Source: JACKDX01 sp964640175
GTDB lineage: Bacteria; Myxococcota_A; Polyangia; Polyangiales; GCA-016699535
Assembly (NCBI GenBank): GCA_964640175.1
Contig: CAZXFW010000001.1
Span: forward strand, 124,001-188,000
Length of the DNA stretch: 64,000 bases
Direction: 5' to 3'
Below are positions 46,391 to 55,271 of this stretch, in pieces. A program made the position numbers and the translations under genes. Each line of letters begins with the position of its first letter. Positions within the stretch are counted from its first letter, which is position 1. The notes beneath the pieces are model-generated. The model had not been told where the DNA came from. It did not search any database and was given only the letters and a program-made list of their open reading frames with translations.

Positions 46391-46619
46391 ATTCACGATG
46401 TATCAGTAACGATCCTTTTTTTAAATTAGTAATTTCAACAGATTGCAACCCATCTCTCATATCAATTCTTAATTTTTTCTCCTGGGGCTGCCAATTGCCT
46501 CTCAACAATTTTTCATAGTAATTTGAGTGACTTACAAACTTTAAATGGATCAGCAATAGACTCCCTGTATGGGCTCTGCTAGGTTGCCCTTCCTCTGTTG
46601 CACCATAGGGTGTGGTCAT
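46377..46619 (-). CDS. possible 80-residue protein, dnaA upstream region
   Basis: An open frame of 80 codons starts at ATG 46619, runs toward aguB and overlaps its end by 14 bases. The product has plausible protein-like alternation (KKLRIDMRDGLQSVEITNLKK) but no recognised family and no ribosome site. It covers much of the 375 bases between aguB and dnaA. The rest of that gap holds an inverted repeat (AGCCTT/AAGGCT, 46660-46678) and two DnaA-box-like sites. Confidence 0.25.
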   Translation of the reverse strand: MTTPYGATEEGQPSRAHTGSLLLIHLKFVSHSNYYEKLLRGNWQPQEKKLRIDMRDGLQSVEITNLKKGSLLIHREFNDL

Positions 46620-46707
46620 AGCTCGGCTCAGATGTGGGCTAGGTGGTGAGAAACAGGGCAGCCTTTCTAAAGAAGGCTTCCAGAGTTGTGTTGGGCGAGA
46701 TCTAAGC

Positions 46708-46727
46708 TGTGGATAGCTTGTGGATCA
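46708..46727 (-). promoter_or_regulatory. two DnaA-box-like sites upstream of dnaA
   Basis: On the minus strand, CTATCCACA (46708-46716) and TGATCCACA (46719-46727) match the DnaA box TTATCCACA at seven or eight positions and lie about 40 bases before the dnaA start. They may mediate autoregulation of dnaA or belong to the origin. Confidence 0.5.
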
Positions 46728-46765
46728 ATGGAGGGTGGTGTGCAATTTTTAGGGAGAAACTGGCT

Positions 46766-48112
46766 ATGAGCGCACTGTGGGAAGATGCGTTAAACACTCT
46801 ACGAAGTCGGCTATCCCCGGAGAACTTCGAGACCTGGCTAAGCCCCATCGAATGCCGGAACATCGAGCAACACACCCTGCACTTGGCCATTCCGAACAGC
46901 TTCTACGCGGAATGGATTGGCAGTCATTATCTTCCGCTTATTTTGGACACCATTCAGGCCCAACAAGGCGGTGTCCCCTACACCGTTCAGTGGACTGTGG
47001 ACGAGTCGTTGCAGCCACCCACGCAATCATCCCCCACGGTACCCTCGGTAAGCCCAAGCCCTGCTCGCGTGACTTCTGTTCCTAAGGCACACTCGGGGCT
47101 CAATCCTAAGTACAGCTTTGATAACTTTGTTGTAGGTCCATCCAACCAACTCGCCTATGCCGCATGCATGTCTGCGGCTTCTAAGAGTGGCAAGCATGGC
47201 AATCCTTTGTTTATTTACGGTGGTGTGGGGTTAGGTAAAACTCATCTGGTCAATGCCGTAGGACACCGTTTTCTGGAACGTGAAGCCCGTTCACGTGTGC
47301 TTTATTTGTCCGCCGAATGTTTTACGAATGAGTTCATCTGGTCGCTGCAAAATGGCAAAATGGACGATTTTCGGAATCGATACCGTAATCATTGCGATCT
47401 GTTGCTCATGGACGATATTCAGTTCCTTGCAGGAAGAGAGCAAACTCAAGAAGAATTTTTTCATACCTTTAACGCCCTTTATCATCTGGATCGACAGATT
47501 GTGGTCACCAGCGATGTTCCTCCTAAACAGATTCCAGGGATGCAAGAGCGGCTCATCAGTCGGTTTCAATGGGGCCTTGTCGCCGACATCCAAGCCCCCG
47601 AGCTCGACACGCGTATTGCGATTCTTCGCGCCAAAGCAGAGCAAGAACGTATTGAGCTTAGTAATGACGTAGCTCTGTTTTTAGCCCAAGCCATCCAAAG
47701 TAACGTGCGAGAACTTGAAGGCATCCTTCTTAGACTGGCTGTTAAGGCCGATCTGATGCAACGTCGTATCGACCTGGACTTTTCTAAAGAAGCGCTGCGG
47801 TCTGTGCTGCCTTGTCCTGATCAAGCCACCACCGTTGAGGACATTCAGCGTGCAGCCTGTGAATATTTCGGGATTAAAATCGCTGACATCAAGTCTCACC
47901 GACGTCACCGCGCCGTAGCGATGCCTCGAATGATCGCCATGTACCTCTGTCGACAACGTCTTGGCACAAGCTACCCCGAACTAGGAGACCGATTTGGTGG
48001 TAAAGACCACACAACTGTCATGAGCGCTGTGCGTAAAATCTCTTCCATCGTGGGAGACGACTCCACCGTTCGTGAGGCTGTTCAATCCATTGAACGCAAA
48101 CTTGGCTTGTGA
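46766..48112 (+). CDS. dnaA: chromosomal replication initiator DnaA
   Basis: DnaA binds DnaA boxes and opens oriC. From ATG 46766 (AGGGAG nine bases before it) the protein has 448 residues. Domain I begins MSALWEDALNTLRSRLS, a Pro/Ser linker follows, and the AAA+ core has GGVGLGKTHLVNAV and LLLMDDIQFLAG. The C-terminal DNA-binding domain ends with the DHTTVMSAVRKI signature. A longer frame opens at GTG 46709 but would run through the DnaA-box-like sites and lacks a ribosome site. Confidence 0.97.
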   Translation: MSALWEDALNTLRSRLSPENFETWLSPIECRNIEQHTLHLAIPNSFYAEWIGSHYLPLILDTIQAQQGGVPYTVQWTVDESLQPPTQSSPTVPSVSPSPARVTSVPKAHSGLNPKYSFDNFVVGPSNQLAYAACMSAASKSGKHGNPLFIYGGVGLGKTHLVNAVGHRFLEREARSRVLYLSAECFTNEFIWSLQNGKMDDFRNRYRNHCDLLLMDDIQFLAGREQTQEEFFHTFNALYHLDRQIVVTSDVPPKQIPGMQERLISRFQWGLVADIQAPELDTRIAILRAKAEQERIELSNDVALFLAQAIQSNVRELEGILLRLAVKADLMQRRIDLDFSKEALRSVLPCPDQATTVEDIQRAACEYFGIKIADIKSHRRHRAVAMPRMIAMYLCRQRLGTSYPELGDRFGGKDHTTVMSAVRKISSIVGDDSTVREAVQSIERKLGL

Positions 48113-48329
48113 ATAGTTTGGTGGATAACCCTGGGGAATACGTGCTCATAACTCTTTTATGGATTTCATTCACAACTTACCCCACCTCGAATCCACAAAG
48201 GCTTGTTCCTTAATTAACTAAGAAACAAAACTAGTTGCAAACCTTTTTCCCCAATTCACAGTTTCTACGACGACTATTGATTTAAATTAAAAGGTATCTG
48301 ATCTATAGAAGCAAAAGGGATAAGTTCTC
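48113..48329. other. probable oriC (dnaA-dnaN intergenic region)
   Basis: This 217-base gap lies between dnaA and dnaN, a common origin position. It holds a near-perfect DnaA box on the minus strand (TTATCCACC, 48120-48128), a one-mismatch site TCATTCACA (48166-48174) and weaker sites at 48189-48197 (GAATCCACA) and 48252-48260 (CAATTCACA). AT-rich stretches (TTAATTAACTAAG near 48210, TTTAAATTAAAA near 48280) could be the unwinding element. The dnaN promoter must also be here. Confidence 0.6.
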
Positions 48330-49472
48330 ATGGAGTTCATCATAAGCAAACACAGCTTGCTACGAGGGTTGAACCGAACACATACGGTTGCCGATCGCAA
48401 AAGCTCGATGCCTATCCTTTCGAACATACTGCTCACTGTTCAAGGACCCGGTAAGCTCGAATTATCGTCAACAGATTTGTACCTCAGCGTGCAATCTCAG
48501 GTGGAAGCTGACGTCAAAAAAGGCGGCTCCATTGCCGTTTCGTCACGCACGCTTTACGAAATCGTCAAGAACTTACCAGATGCTGATATCCGTTGGCAGG
48601 TAACGGAAAACCATTCGTCTCAGCTTCAGTGCGGTAAGGTGAAATACAAGCTTCCTTGCCTCTCTGGCGAAGACTTTCCAACGTTACCAAGTCCTGGGAA
48701 TGCCAAGTTTACAGAAGTCTCTACAGAGGCCTTATTGGAGCTTATCGGACTAACTCAGTACGCCATGTCCCATGATGACACACGTCCTCATTTGGCGGGG
48801 GCATTGTTTGAAGGTGATGGCAATGTCATCCGAATGGTGGCAACGGATGGGCATCGCTTGTCAAAAGCTGAGTGTGCTCATAGCAGTGCCAAGGAACAAT
48901 TAAACTTTTCAATGCTAATCCCGGCAAAAGGCATTACTGAGCTTAAACGCTTGATTGAAGACACAGGAGCCTCTCGTGGAAACAAATCCGAAGAAGGAGC
49001 TGCTTCAAGCGTGGAAATCGTCAAGGTTGGCAATAGCGCGTTTTTCCGACGAGGCGACGTTCAGCTAAGTGTAAAACTTTCTGAAGAGCAGTTTCCTCCC
49101 TACAACAAGGTTATTCCACAGTCACAGCAGCGTGAGATTGTAGCGCTGCGTACATCGTTGACAGAGGCACTCAAACGCATCAGTTTGGTGGCTTCTGACA
49201 AGAGTGGAGGGGTTCGGCTTAATATCAGCGCGGGGACCCTTCAAATCACTAGCGAAAACCCAGATGTGGGTGAAGGCAGTGAAGAGTTAAGTGTGGATTT
49301 TGCAGGAGAGCCTATCGTTGTTGGATTTAATGCACGATACATGATTGATGTGCTTGGTGCGCTCAAATCAGACGAAGTGAAGCTTAGTTTAGGTGGAGAG
49401 TTGGATCCTGGCGTCCTTCGTTCCGTAAGTGACGCCAACTTTGTTGGGGTCATTATGCCGATGCGGATCTAA
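48330..49472 (+). CDS. dnaN: DNA polymerase III beta clamp
   Basis: The sliding clamp has three similar domains in 380 residues. Recognisable segments are SSMPILSNILL, LSSTDLYLSV, YAMSHDDTRPHLAGALFE, MVATDGHRLSKAE and the C-terminal FVGVIMPMRI. It precedes recF, whose likely GTG start is one base after the dnaN stop. AAAAGGGA lies upstream of the ATG. Confidence 0.97.
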   Translation: MEFIISKHSLLRGLNRTHTVADRKSSMPILSNILLTVQGPGKLELSSTDLYLSVQSQVEADVKKGGSIAVSSRTLYEIVKNLPDADIRWQVTENHSSQLQCGKVKYKLPCLSGEDFPTLPSPGNAKFTEVSTEALLELIGLTQYAMSHDDTRPHLAGALFEGDGNVIRMVATDGHRLSKAECAHSSAKEQLNFSMLIPAKGITELKRLIEDTGASRGNKSEEGAASSVEIVKVGNSAFFRRGDVQLSVKLSEEQFPPYNKVIPQSQQREIVALRTSLTEALKRISLVASDKSGGVRLNISAGTLQITSENPDVGEGSEELSVDFAGEPIVVGFNARYMIDVLGALKSDEVKLSLGGELDPGVLRSVSDANFVGVIMPMRI

Positions 49473-49473
49473 G

Positions 49474-50610
49474 GTGTGTGCTCAATCTAAGACACAACCC
49501 ATTACGCCGTTACGCATTGTTTCTATTCATCTGGATAATTACCGAAACCTGGGCAAAGTTCGATTGTGTCCAGGTCCACGCTTTAACGTAATTTCCGGTC
49601 CAAACGGTGCTGGCAAAAGCAATCTTCTGGAAGCGATTTATTACATTAGCGCGCTCAAGAGCTACCGTCACTCGCGTACAGAAGACCTGATCTCCCATGA
49701 TCACGTGGGCTGTCACATGGCAGCACGGATTAATGGAGAAGTACTTCCCGAAGATATTGCTATCGTCTTAAGTCGTACCGATCCAAGAAAAGTACGACGT
49801 AATGGAAAGCGACCAACATCAGCGGCTCACTATAAAACATATGTGCCTGCCGTTATTTTCCATCCAGGTGATATAGAATTACCTACAGGGAGCCCTGAGC
49901 TAAGACGAACATTTATAGACCGAATTTTAGAGCAAATGGATCCAACGTATACCGCGACCATGAATACCTATAGACATGCGCTTCGAAGTCGCAATCGCAT
50001 ACTAAAAACAGATTCAAAAAACGTTGCTTCAATTCGCGCGTACGATGGCATTCTTGCTTCGTGTGCAGAAGTGATAGGAATTTCTCGAACGACGTTGTTA
50101 GAAGAACTTTCAGAAGAAGTTTCATCAGCGTTTCATTCAATTCACGGAGAAACGCACAAGGTTGAGTTAACGTATGCGCCCTCTGTTGCTCCTAATCGGA
50201 ATGCACAATTGTCCGCGTTAGAAATCTCTTTGGAACGCGATCAACAAAAAGGTTACACAACACGTGGGCCGCACGCTGACGATCTTATTATTGTGTTTAA
50301 CAAAAAGCCCGTGAAACATTTTACGTCACAAGGACAAAACAGAGCGATTGTACTTGCGTTGAAAACCGCAGAACTTCAAATTCTTACTCGAAAAACATCG
50401 AGGGTTCCTATGCTCTTACTTGATGATGTTTCAAGTGAACTTGATCGAAAACGAAATAAACAGTTTTTTGCGTTGCTCGCTGATTTGGGAGCACAGGTGT
50501 TTCTTAGCACAACACATCCAGAGTTTATTATTTTGGAAGATGAGCGAGAAGATTTTTTTATAGAGAATGGTGTTATTGAACAAAGAAAATTAGAAGTAGC
50601 TGCCTGCTAA
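49474..50610 (+). CDS. recF: recombination mediator RecF
   Basis: RecF is an ABC-type ATPase that loads RecA at gaps with RecOR. About 378 residues from GTG 49474: IHLDNYRNL opens the protein, Walker A is GPNGAGKSNLLEAI, the signature motif region is FTSQGQNRAIVLALK and Walker B is MLLLDDVSSELD. A longer frame from 49429 would overlap dnaN. The stop is one base before the crtI start, so recF and the carotenoid genes share a transcript. Confidence 0.95.
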   Translation: MCAQSKTQPITPLRIVSIHLDNYRNLGKVRLCPGPRFNVISGPNGAGKSNLLEAIYYISALKSYRHSRTEDLISHDHVGCHMAARINGEVLPEDIAIVLSRTDPRKVRRNGKRPTSAAHYKTYVPAVIFHPGDIELPTGSPELRRTFIDRILEQMDPTYTATMNTYRHALRSRNRILKTDSKNVASIRAYDGILASCAEVIGISRTTLLEELSEEVSSAFHSIHGETHKVELTYAPSVAPNRNAQLSALEISLERDQQKGYTTRGPHADDLIIVFNKKPVKHFTSQGQNRAIVLALKTAELQILTRKTSRVPMLLLDDVSSELDRKRNKQFFALLADLGAQVFLSTTHPEFIILEDEREDFFIENGVIEQRKLEVAAC

Positions 50611-50611
50611 G

Positions 50612-52105
50612 GTGAGATGCGTGAAGGCAATTGTAATTGGTTCAGGGTTTGGTGGTCTTGCGGTAGCCATTCGGCTTGCTCGACGAGGATACGATGTGAC
50701 CGTCCTGGAACGTTTAGACCAGCCAGGAGGAAGAGCGAGGGTTTTCAAACAAGATGGGTTTACATTTGATGCAGGCCCAACCGTAATTACAGCACCCTTT
50801 CTTTTCGAAGAACTTTGGTCGCTTTGTGGCCTTTGTATGAAAGACGAAATTGATCTGCGTCCCGTAGATCCATTTTATCGGATACGATTTGATGACGGAG
50901 AAGTATTTAATTACACCGGTGATCCGAATGCGATGCATACGGAGATTGCACGTATTAATCCTGACGATGTCACAGGGTATGAAGCATTTTTTAAACAGAG
51001 TGAGGCGATTTTTCGAGTTGGTTTTCAAGAGCTTGCAGATGTTCCGTTTGATTCGATTCAAAGTATGCTGCGAATTGTGCCAAAAATGGCACGGCTTAAG
51101 AGCTATCGTACCGTCTACAATCTGGTTTCAAGCTATATAAAACATCCGAAGTTGAGACAGGTTTTTAGTTTTCATCCATTACTTGTTGGTGGAAACCCGT
51201 TTTCAACCACATCTATTTATGCACTGATTGCTTTTCTGGAACGAAAATGGGGAGTGCATTTTCCCATGGGCGGGACAGGTGTTCTTGTACAGGGGATGGT
51301 TCGGCTACTCGAACGCTGTGGGGGTGAGTTGAAGTTGCGAACAAATGTGGAAGAAATTCTGGTTGAACAAAATCGGGTCAAAGGCGTGAGAATCTCTGGA
51401 GGGCAAGAACTAAATGCAGACATTATAGTTTCTAACGCAGATTCTGCATGGACCTACCGGTATCTGATTCCTCATAAATTCCGAAAGACGTGGACCGATC
51501 CTAAGCTTGATCGTGCGCGGTATTCCATGGGACTCTTTGTTTGGTACTTTGGAACATCGTGTGTCTATCCCGATGTAAAGCACCATACCATTCTTCTGGG
51601 ACCGCGTTATCGTGAGTTGTTGCGCGACATTTTTGATCGTAGGATTCTTGCAAAAGATTTTAGCCTGTATTTGCATCGACCTACGGCAACCGATTCTCGT
51701 TTAGCCCCATCAGGCAAAGATGCATTTTATGTGCTTTCTCCGGTGCCTCATTTACAAAGTGGCATCAATTGGAATGAGACAGCCGAATATTATCGACAAG
51801 CGATTGCCTCTTATTTGTCGAGTTCGATTCTTCCTAATCTTGAAGCCAATGTTGTCACTTCAAAGGTGATGACTCCGCAGCATTTCCAAGATGAACTTTT
51901 AGCGTTTCGAGGTGCAGCGTTTAGTTTCGAGCCAATCTTCAGTCAAAGTGCTTACTTTCGTCCGCATAACCAAAGCAAAGATATCAAAGGCTTATATTTT
52001 GTCGGGGCAGGCACCCATCCAGGAGCAGGTGTTCCAGGCGTATTGTCGTCTGCACGTGTCATCGATCGACTATTGTCCACGAAGCCCTGCGGGGCTCAGG
52101 GTTAA
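50612..52105 (+). CDS. crtI: phytoene desaturase
   Basis: CrtI dehydrogenates phytoene to lycopene with FAD. It has the N-terminal dinucleotide fold (AIVIGSGFGGLAVAIRLA, then QPGGRARVF), FDAGPTVITAP, and the C-terminal carotenoid desaturase signature FVGAGTHPGAGVPGVLSSA. Length is 497 residues. The start is GTG at 50612 or 50621. It begins one base after recF and ends three bases before crtB. Confidence 0.94.
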   Translation: MRCVKAIVIGSGFGGLAVAIRLARRGYDVTVLERLDQPGGRARVFKQDGFTFDAGPTVITAPFLFEELWSLCGLCMKDEIDLRPVDPFYRIRFDDGEVFNYTGDPNAMHTEIARINPDDVTGYEAFFKQSEAIFRVGFQELADVPFDSIQSMLRIVPKMARLKSYRTVYNLVSSYIKHPKLRQVFSFHPLLVGGNPFSTTSIYALIAFLERKWGVHFPMGGTGVLVQGMVRLLERCGGELKLRTNVEEILVEQNRVKGVRISGGQELNADIIVSNADSAWTYRYLIPHKFRKTWTDPKLDRARYSMGLFVWYFGTSCVYPDVKHHTILLGPRYRELLRDIFDRRILAKDFSLYLHRPTATDSRLAPSGKDAFYVLSPVPHLQSGINWNETAEYYRQAIASYLSSSILPNLEANVVTSKVMTPQHFQDELLAFRGAAFSFEPIFSQSAYFRPHNQSKDIKGLYFVGAGTHPGAGVPGVLSSARVIDRLLSTKPCGAQG

Positions 52106-52108
52106 AGC

Positions 52109-53020
52109 ATGTACCCAGAATATGAGTCAGACATACGTGTATGCCAACGCATTCTTGAAAAAGGTTCTAAGAGTTTTAGTCAAGCGGCAAGGCTTTTGCC
52201 TCGTTCCATGCGACAAGCAAGTTCTGCAGTATATGCATTTTGTCGAGTAGCTGACGACGCTATTGACACACGAGAAACACATACTGCGCTTAAAGATCTG
52301 CGCAACATGTTGAACCGTGTCTATTCAGACATACAGCATGATGGTGCTATTGAAAGGGCATTGTGTGCTGTCGTAAAGCGTTATCGCATTCCACGCATAG
52401 TATTTGATGCATTATTGGAAGGGTTTTCTTGGGACCGTGAAAACCGTCAATATGCGGCGATAGATGACTTGGAACATTATTGTGCGCGTGTGGCTTCGAC
52501 CGTCGGAGTGATGATGACGTTAATTTCTGGGGTGCGTGATCCTTTGGTGCTTGCGAGAGCTTGTGAGATGGGTCTAGCCATGCAGCTTACTAACATTGCT
52601 CGAGATGTGGGAGAAGATGCTCGGCAAGGCAGAATCTATCTGCCACTTGAGTGGCTTCAAGTACATGGAGTGTCTCCAGAATCTTTGCTGAACAAACCTG
52701 TGTACAGTGACGAGCTTGGTTTAGTCGTTAAAAAACTACTTGAACGTGCCCAGCGGTACTATGAGTCCGGCTCGTTGGGATTGGCATATTTGCCCAAAGA
52801 AAGCCAACCTGCGATGTGGGCTGCTCGATTTATCTATGCAGACATTGGCCGTGTGATTGCGAATCAAAAGTACAATAGCATTGATTCCCGTGCATACACG
52901 AGCTTTCCCCGAAAACTATGGTTGCTCTTGCGGGCCATTTTTGCTTACTCTAGTCAGCGAAAGCCTTTAACCATTACGACAACCAATTCAGTGCAGTTTT
53001 TAGTCCATGCTGTGGAATAA
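52109..53020 (+). CDS. crtB: phytoene synthase
   Basis: CrtB condenses two GGPP to phytoene. It has 303 residues. The Asp-rich motifs are DDAID near residue 47 and NIARDVGEDARQGRIYLP near 163, and the VYAFCRVADD and squalene/phytoene synthase second signature are typical. It overlaps the following methyltransferase gene by 14 bases. Downstream of crtI, it supplies that enzyme's substrate. Confidence 0.95.
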   Translation: MYPEYESDIRVCQRILEKGSKSFSQAARLLPRSMRQASSAVYAFCRVADDAIDTRETHTALKDLRNMLNRVYSDIQHDGAIERALCAVVKRYRIPRIVFDALLEGFSWDRENRQYAAIDDLEHYCARVASTVGVMMTLISGVRDPLVLARACEMGLAMQLTNIARDVGEDARQGRIYLPLEWLQVHGVSPESLLNKPVYSDELGLVVKKLLERAQRYYESGSLGLAYLPKESQPAMWAARFIYADIGRVIANQKYNSIDSRAYTSFPRKLWLLLRAIFAYSSQRKPLTITTTNSVQFLVHAVE

Positions 53021-53741
53021 CACATTAACTATCAAACAGGATCTCGCTAAACGTTTTGATGAAATTGCTCATCGGTATGATCTTTTAGCAGCACTCAATC
53101 CTGGATACGCCAAACATTTGCACTGGAGTGCAAAGCGCATGGGATTGTCTAATAAATCACGAATTTTAGATGTGTGCTGTGGTACGGGCCTTTCAACACT
53201 TGCTTTAAGCCATACATACCCAGACGCGACGATTGATGCTGTGGATATTTCCACAGAGATGCTGGAACACGCAAAATCGAAATTTTATCAAGCAAGAGTG
53301 AATTTTGTAAAAGGGAACGCCATGTCGCTTCAAGATTCCGGAATACGGGGGCCCTATGACGGCATTTTCATGGCATATGGGATACGGAATGTTCCCGATC
53401 CTGATTCCTGTTTGGAACACCTGCGTTCCTTACTTATTCCTCGTGGGACGCTATGCTTGCATGAGTATTCCGTGAGAGATTCGCTACGTAGTAAAACAAT
53501 ATGGAATGCTGTGAATTTGGGGGTGATCTGGCCGTGCGGGCTACTGACATCACCCAAATCAGATATTTATCGGTATTTATGGAAAAGCGTCATGGAGTTT
53601 GATGGCGTTCGAGAGCTGGAAGGGCGACTAAGGAGCATGGGCTACACAGACGTCCATTCGAAAACTATGGATGGGTGGCAAAAAGATATCGTGCATTCGT
53701 TTTTAGCCACGGCTCCCTGTGAGCAGCACGGTAACGTGTGA
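53007..53741 (+). CDS. UbiE-like methyltransferase of the carotenoid operon (CrtT-like)
   Basis: This 244-residue class I methyltransferase resembles UbiE/MenG: RFDEIAHRYDLL near the N-terminus, the SAM motif LDVCCGTGLSTLAL near residue 52, and GIRNVPDPDSCLEHLRSLL. The context, between crtB and a crtU-like gene with overlaps on both sides (14 and 4 bases), matches the actinomycete crtT-crtU arrangement. CrtT's own reaction is not established; quinone methylation remains possible. I therefore give no symbol. Confidence 0.82.
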   Translation: MLWNNTLTIKQDLAKRFDEIAHRYDLLAALNPGYAKHLHWSAKRMGLSNKSRILDVCCGTGLSTLALSHTYPDATIDAVDISTEMLEHAKSKFYQARVNFVKGNAMSLQDSGIRGPYDGIFMAYGIRNVPDPDSCLEHLRSLLIPRGTLCLHEYSVRDSLRSKTIWNAVNLGVIWPCGLLTSPKSDIYRYLWKSVMEFDGVRELEGRLRSMGYTDVHSKTMDGWQKDIVHSFLATAPCEQHGNV

Positions 53742-55267
53742 GTGCTTCAACCACAGATGTCTTAGTGGTAGGCGGAGGCCTTGCTGGAGTAGCTGCTGCA
53801 ACAGCGATTGCAGAGCAGGGGATTAAAGTCACTTTACTTGAACAGGAAAATCATCTTGGCGGCAGGCTTGCAGGATGGACAGAGCAGTTGCCTGATGGGA
53901 CCACACTTCAAATGGAACGTGGGTTTCACGCATTCTTCAGACAGTACTACAACCTCCGTCAGCTTTTGCGACGCATAGACCCCACTCTCACGAAGCTCAA
54001 ACCCTTAAAAGACTATCCCATAGTGGGTCCCCATGGATTAAGTCAGTCATTTGCTGGCTTGCGTACACATGCGCCGATGAACGTGATTGATTTAGTAAGG
54101 CAGACGGACACACTCAAGCTAAAGCACCTTCTTAGGATTAATAAGCGTGCAGCATTGGAAATGTTGGCTTTTGATACGGAACAAAGCTATGCGATGTTTG
54201 ATCAGCTTTCGGCTAAAGATTACCTGGATTCACTAAAGTTTCCTCAAGAAGCAAGGCACATGCTCTTTGATGTGTTTTCTCATTCTTTTTTCAATCCAGA
54301 AGACAACATGTCCGCTGCAGAAATGTTGGCCATGTTTCATTTCTACTTCATGGGCAATCCTGAAGGCTTGCTGTTTGATGTGATGCGAGAGCCTTTCTCC
54401 ACAACCATATGGCATCCATTTGAGCAATATCTTGCCAAAACTGGCGTAATATTAATAAAAAATTGTCAAGCGTTACGTGTTCACCCGCGTCCACACGGTT
54501 TTACCATTCAAGCCCGACAAGACACGCAATACGCCGAGTTCCAGACAAAAACATTAATTCTGGCACTCAATGTACCAGGCATTCAACGTGTTATACGTGA
54601 CTCACCTGAACTTGGGGATGTGTTGTGGAGAAAAAGCATTGAATCCCTGCGCACAACTGCTCGGTTTGTGGTGTGGAGATTGTGGTTGGATCGTCCTGTT
54701 TGGCCAGATCGTGCGGAATTTGTGGGAACGACTGGAGTGGGGCTTTTAGATAACATCTCTTTGTATCATCGCATTGAAAAAGAGTCTGCACAGTGGGCTA
54801 CTCAGACAGGCGGAAGCGTGGTGGAGCTTCATGCGTATGCGGTGGCGCCTGAGATAGAGGAGGCAGCGATTAAGGAGAACCTCTTGCAGGGATTAAATGC
54901 GCTCTATCCAGAAACTTCACAAGCGGGTATCGTGCACCATCGCTTTATGATTCATCAGGACTGTCCGGCGTTTGCTCCAGGAAGTTACACCTTGCGGCCA
55001 GGTGTTATCAGTAGTCATCCTCAGTTAATGATAGCCGGTGATTTTGTGCGCCTTCCCTTTCCGTCAGCGTTGATGGAGCGTGCTGTGACGAGTGGATTTC
55101 TTGCTGCGAATCATCTGTTGCAACAACAGGGGTTACCCACGGTGCCCATTCATCGGATTCCTTCAAAGGGCCTGGCTTCATGGATACACAAAAAGCCTGA
55201 TTTTAAGGATGCATACCGCCATGTGCAAAACACAGTTCTAGAAAAAACTAACTTCTTAAGGTCTTAA
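53738..55267 (+). CDS. CrtU-like carotene desaturase/methyltransferase (aromatic carotenoid)
   Basis: This 509-residue FAD protein begins TDVLVVGGGLAGVAAATAIA with HLGGRLAGW after it. The segments ERGFHAFFRQYYNLRQLLRR and MSAAEMLAMFHFYFMGNPEG, plus GLLFDV, closely follow CrtU of actinomycetes, which turns the beta-ionone rings of beta-carotene into aromatic phi rings (isorenieratene). The match is from memory of family patterns, so a related oxidoreductase of the same clan is possible. It overlaps the CrtT-like gene by four bases and is followed by an APC permease gene after four bases. Confidence 0.8.
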   Translation: MSASTTDVLVVGGGLAGVAAATAIAEQGIKVTLLEQENHLGGRLAGWTEQLPDGTTLQMERGFHAFFRQYYNLRQLLRRIDPTLTKLKPLKDYPIVGPHGLSQSFAGLRTHAPMNVIDLVRQTDTLKLKHLLRINKRAALEMLAFDTEQSYAMFDQLSAKDYLDSLKFPQEARHMLFDVFSHSFFNPEDNMSAAEMLAMFHFYFMGNPEGLLFDVMREPFSTTIWHPFEQYLAKTGVILIKNCQALRVHPRPHGFTIQARQDTQYAEFQTKTLILALNVPGIQRVIRDSPELGDVLWRKSIESLRTTARFVVWRLWLDRPVWPDRAEFVGTTGVGLLDNISLYHRIEKESAQWATQTGGSVVELHAYAVAPEIEEAAIKENLLQGLNALYPETSQAGIVHHRFMIHQDCPAFAPGSYTLRPGVISSHPQLMIAGDFVRLPFPSALMERAVTSGFLAANHLLQQQGLPTVPIHRIPSKGLASWIHKKPDFKDAYRHVQNTVLEKTNFLRS

Positions 55268-55271
55268 CACC

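Noticed and set aside
46709..46765. Longer N-terminus of DnaA from GTG 46709
   Set aside because: The frame would begin inside DnaA-box-like sites, lacks a ribosome site and the family starts at MSALWEDAL with AGGGAG upstream.
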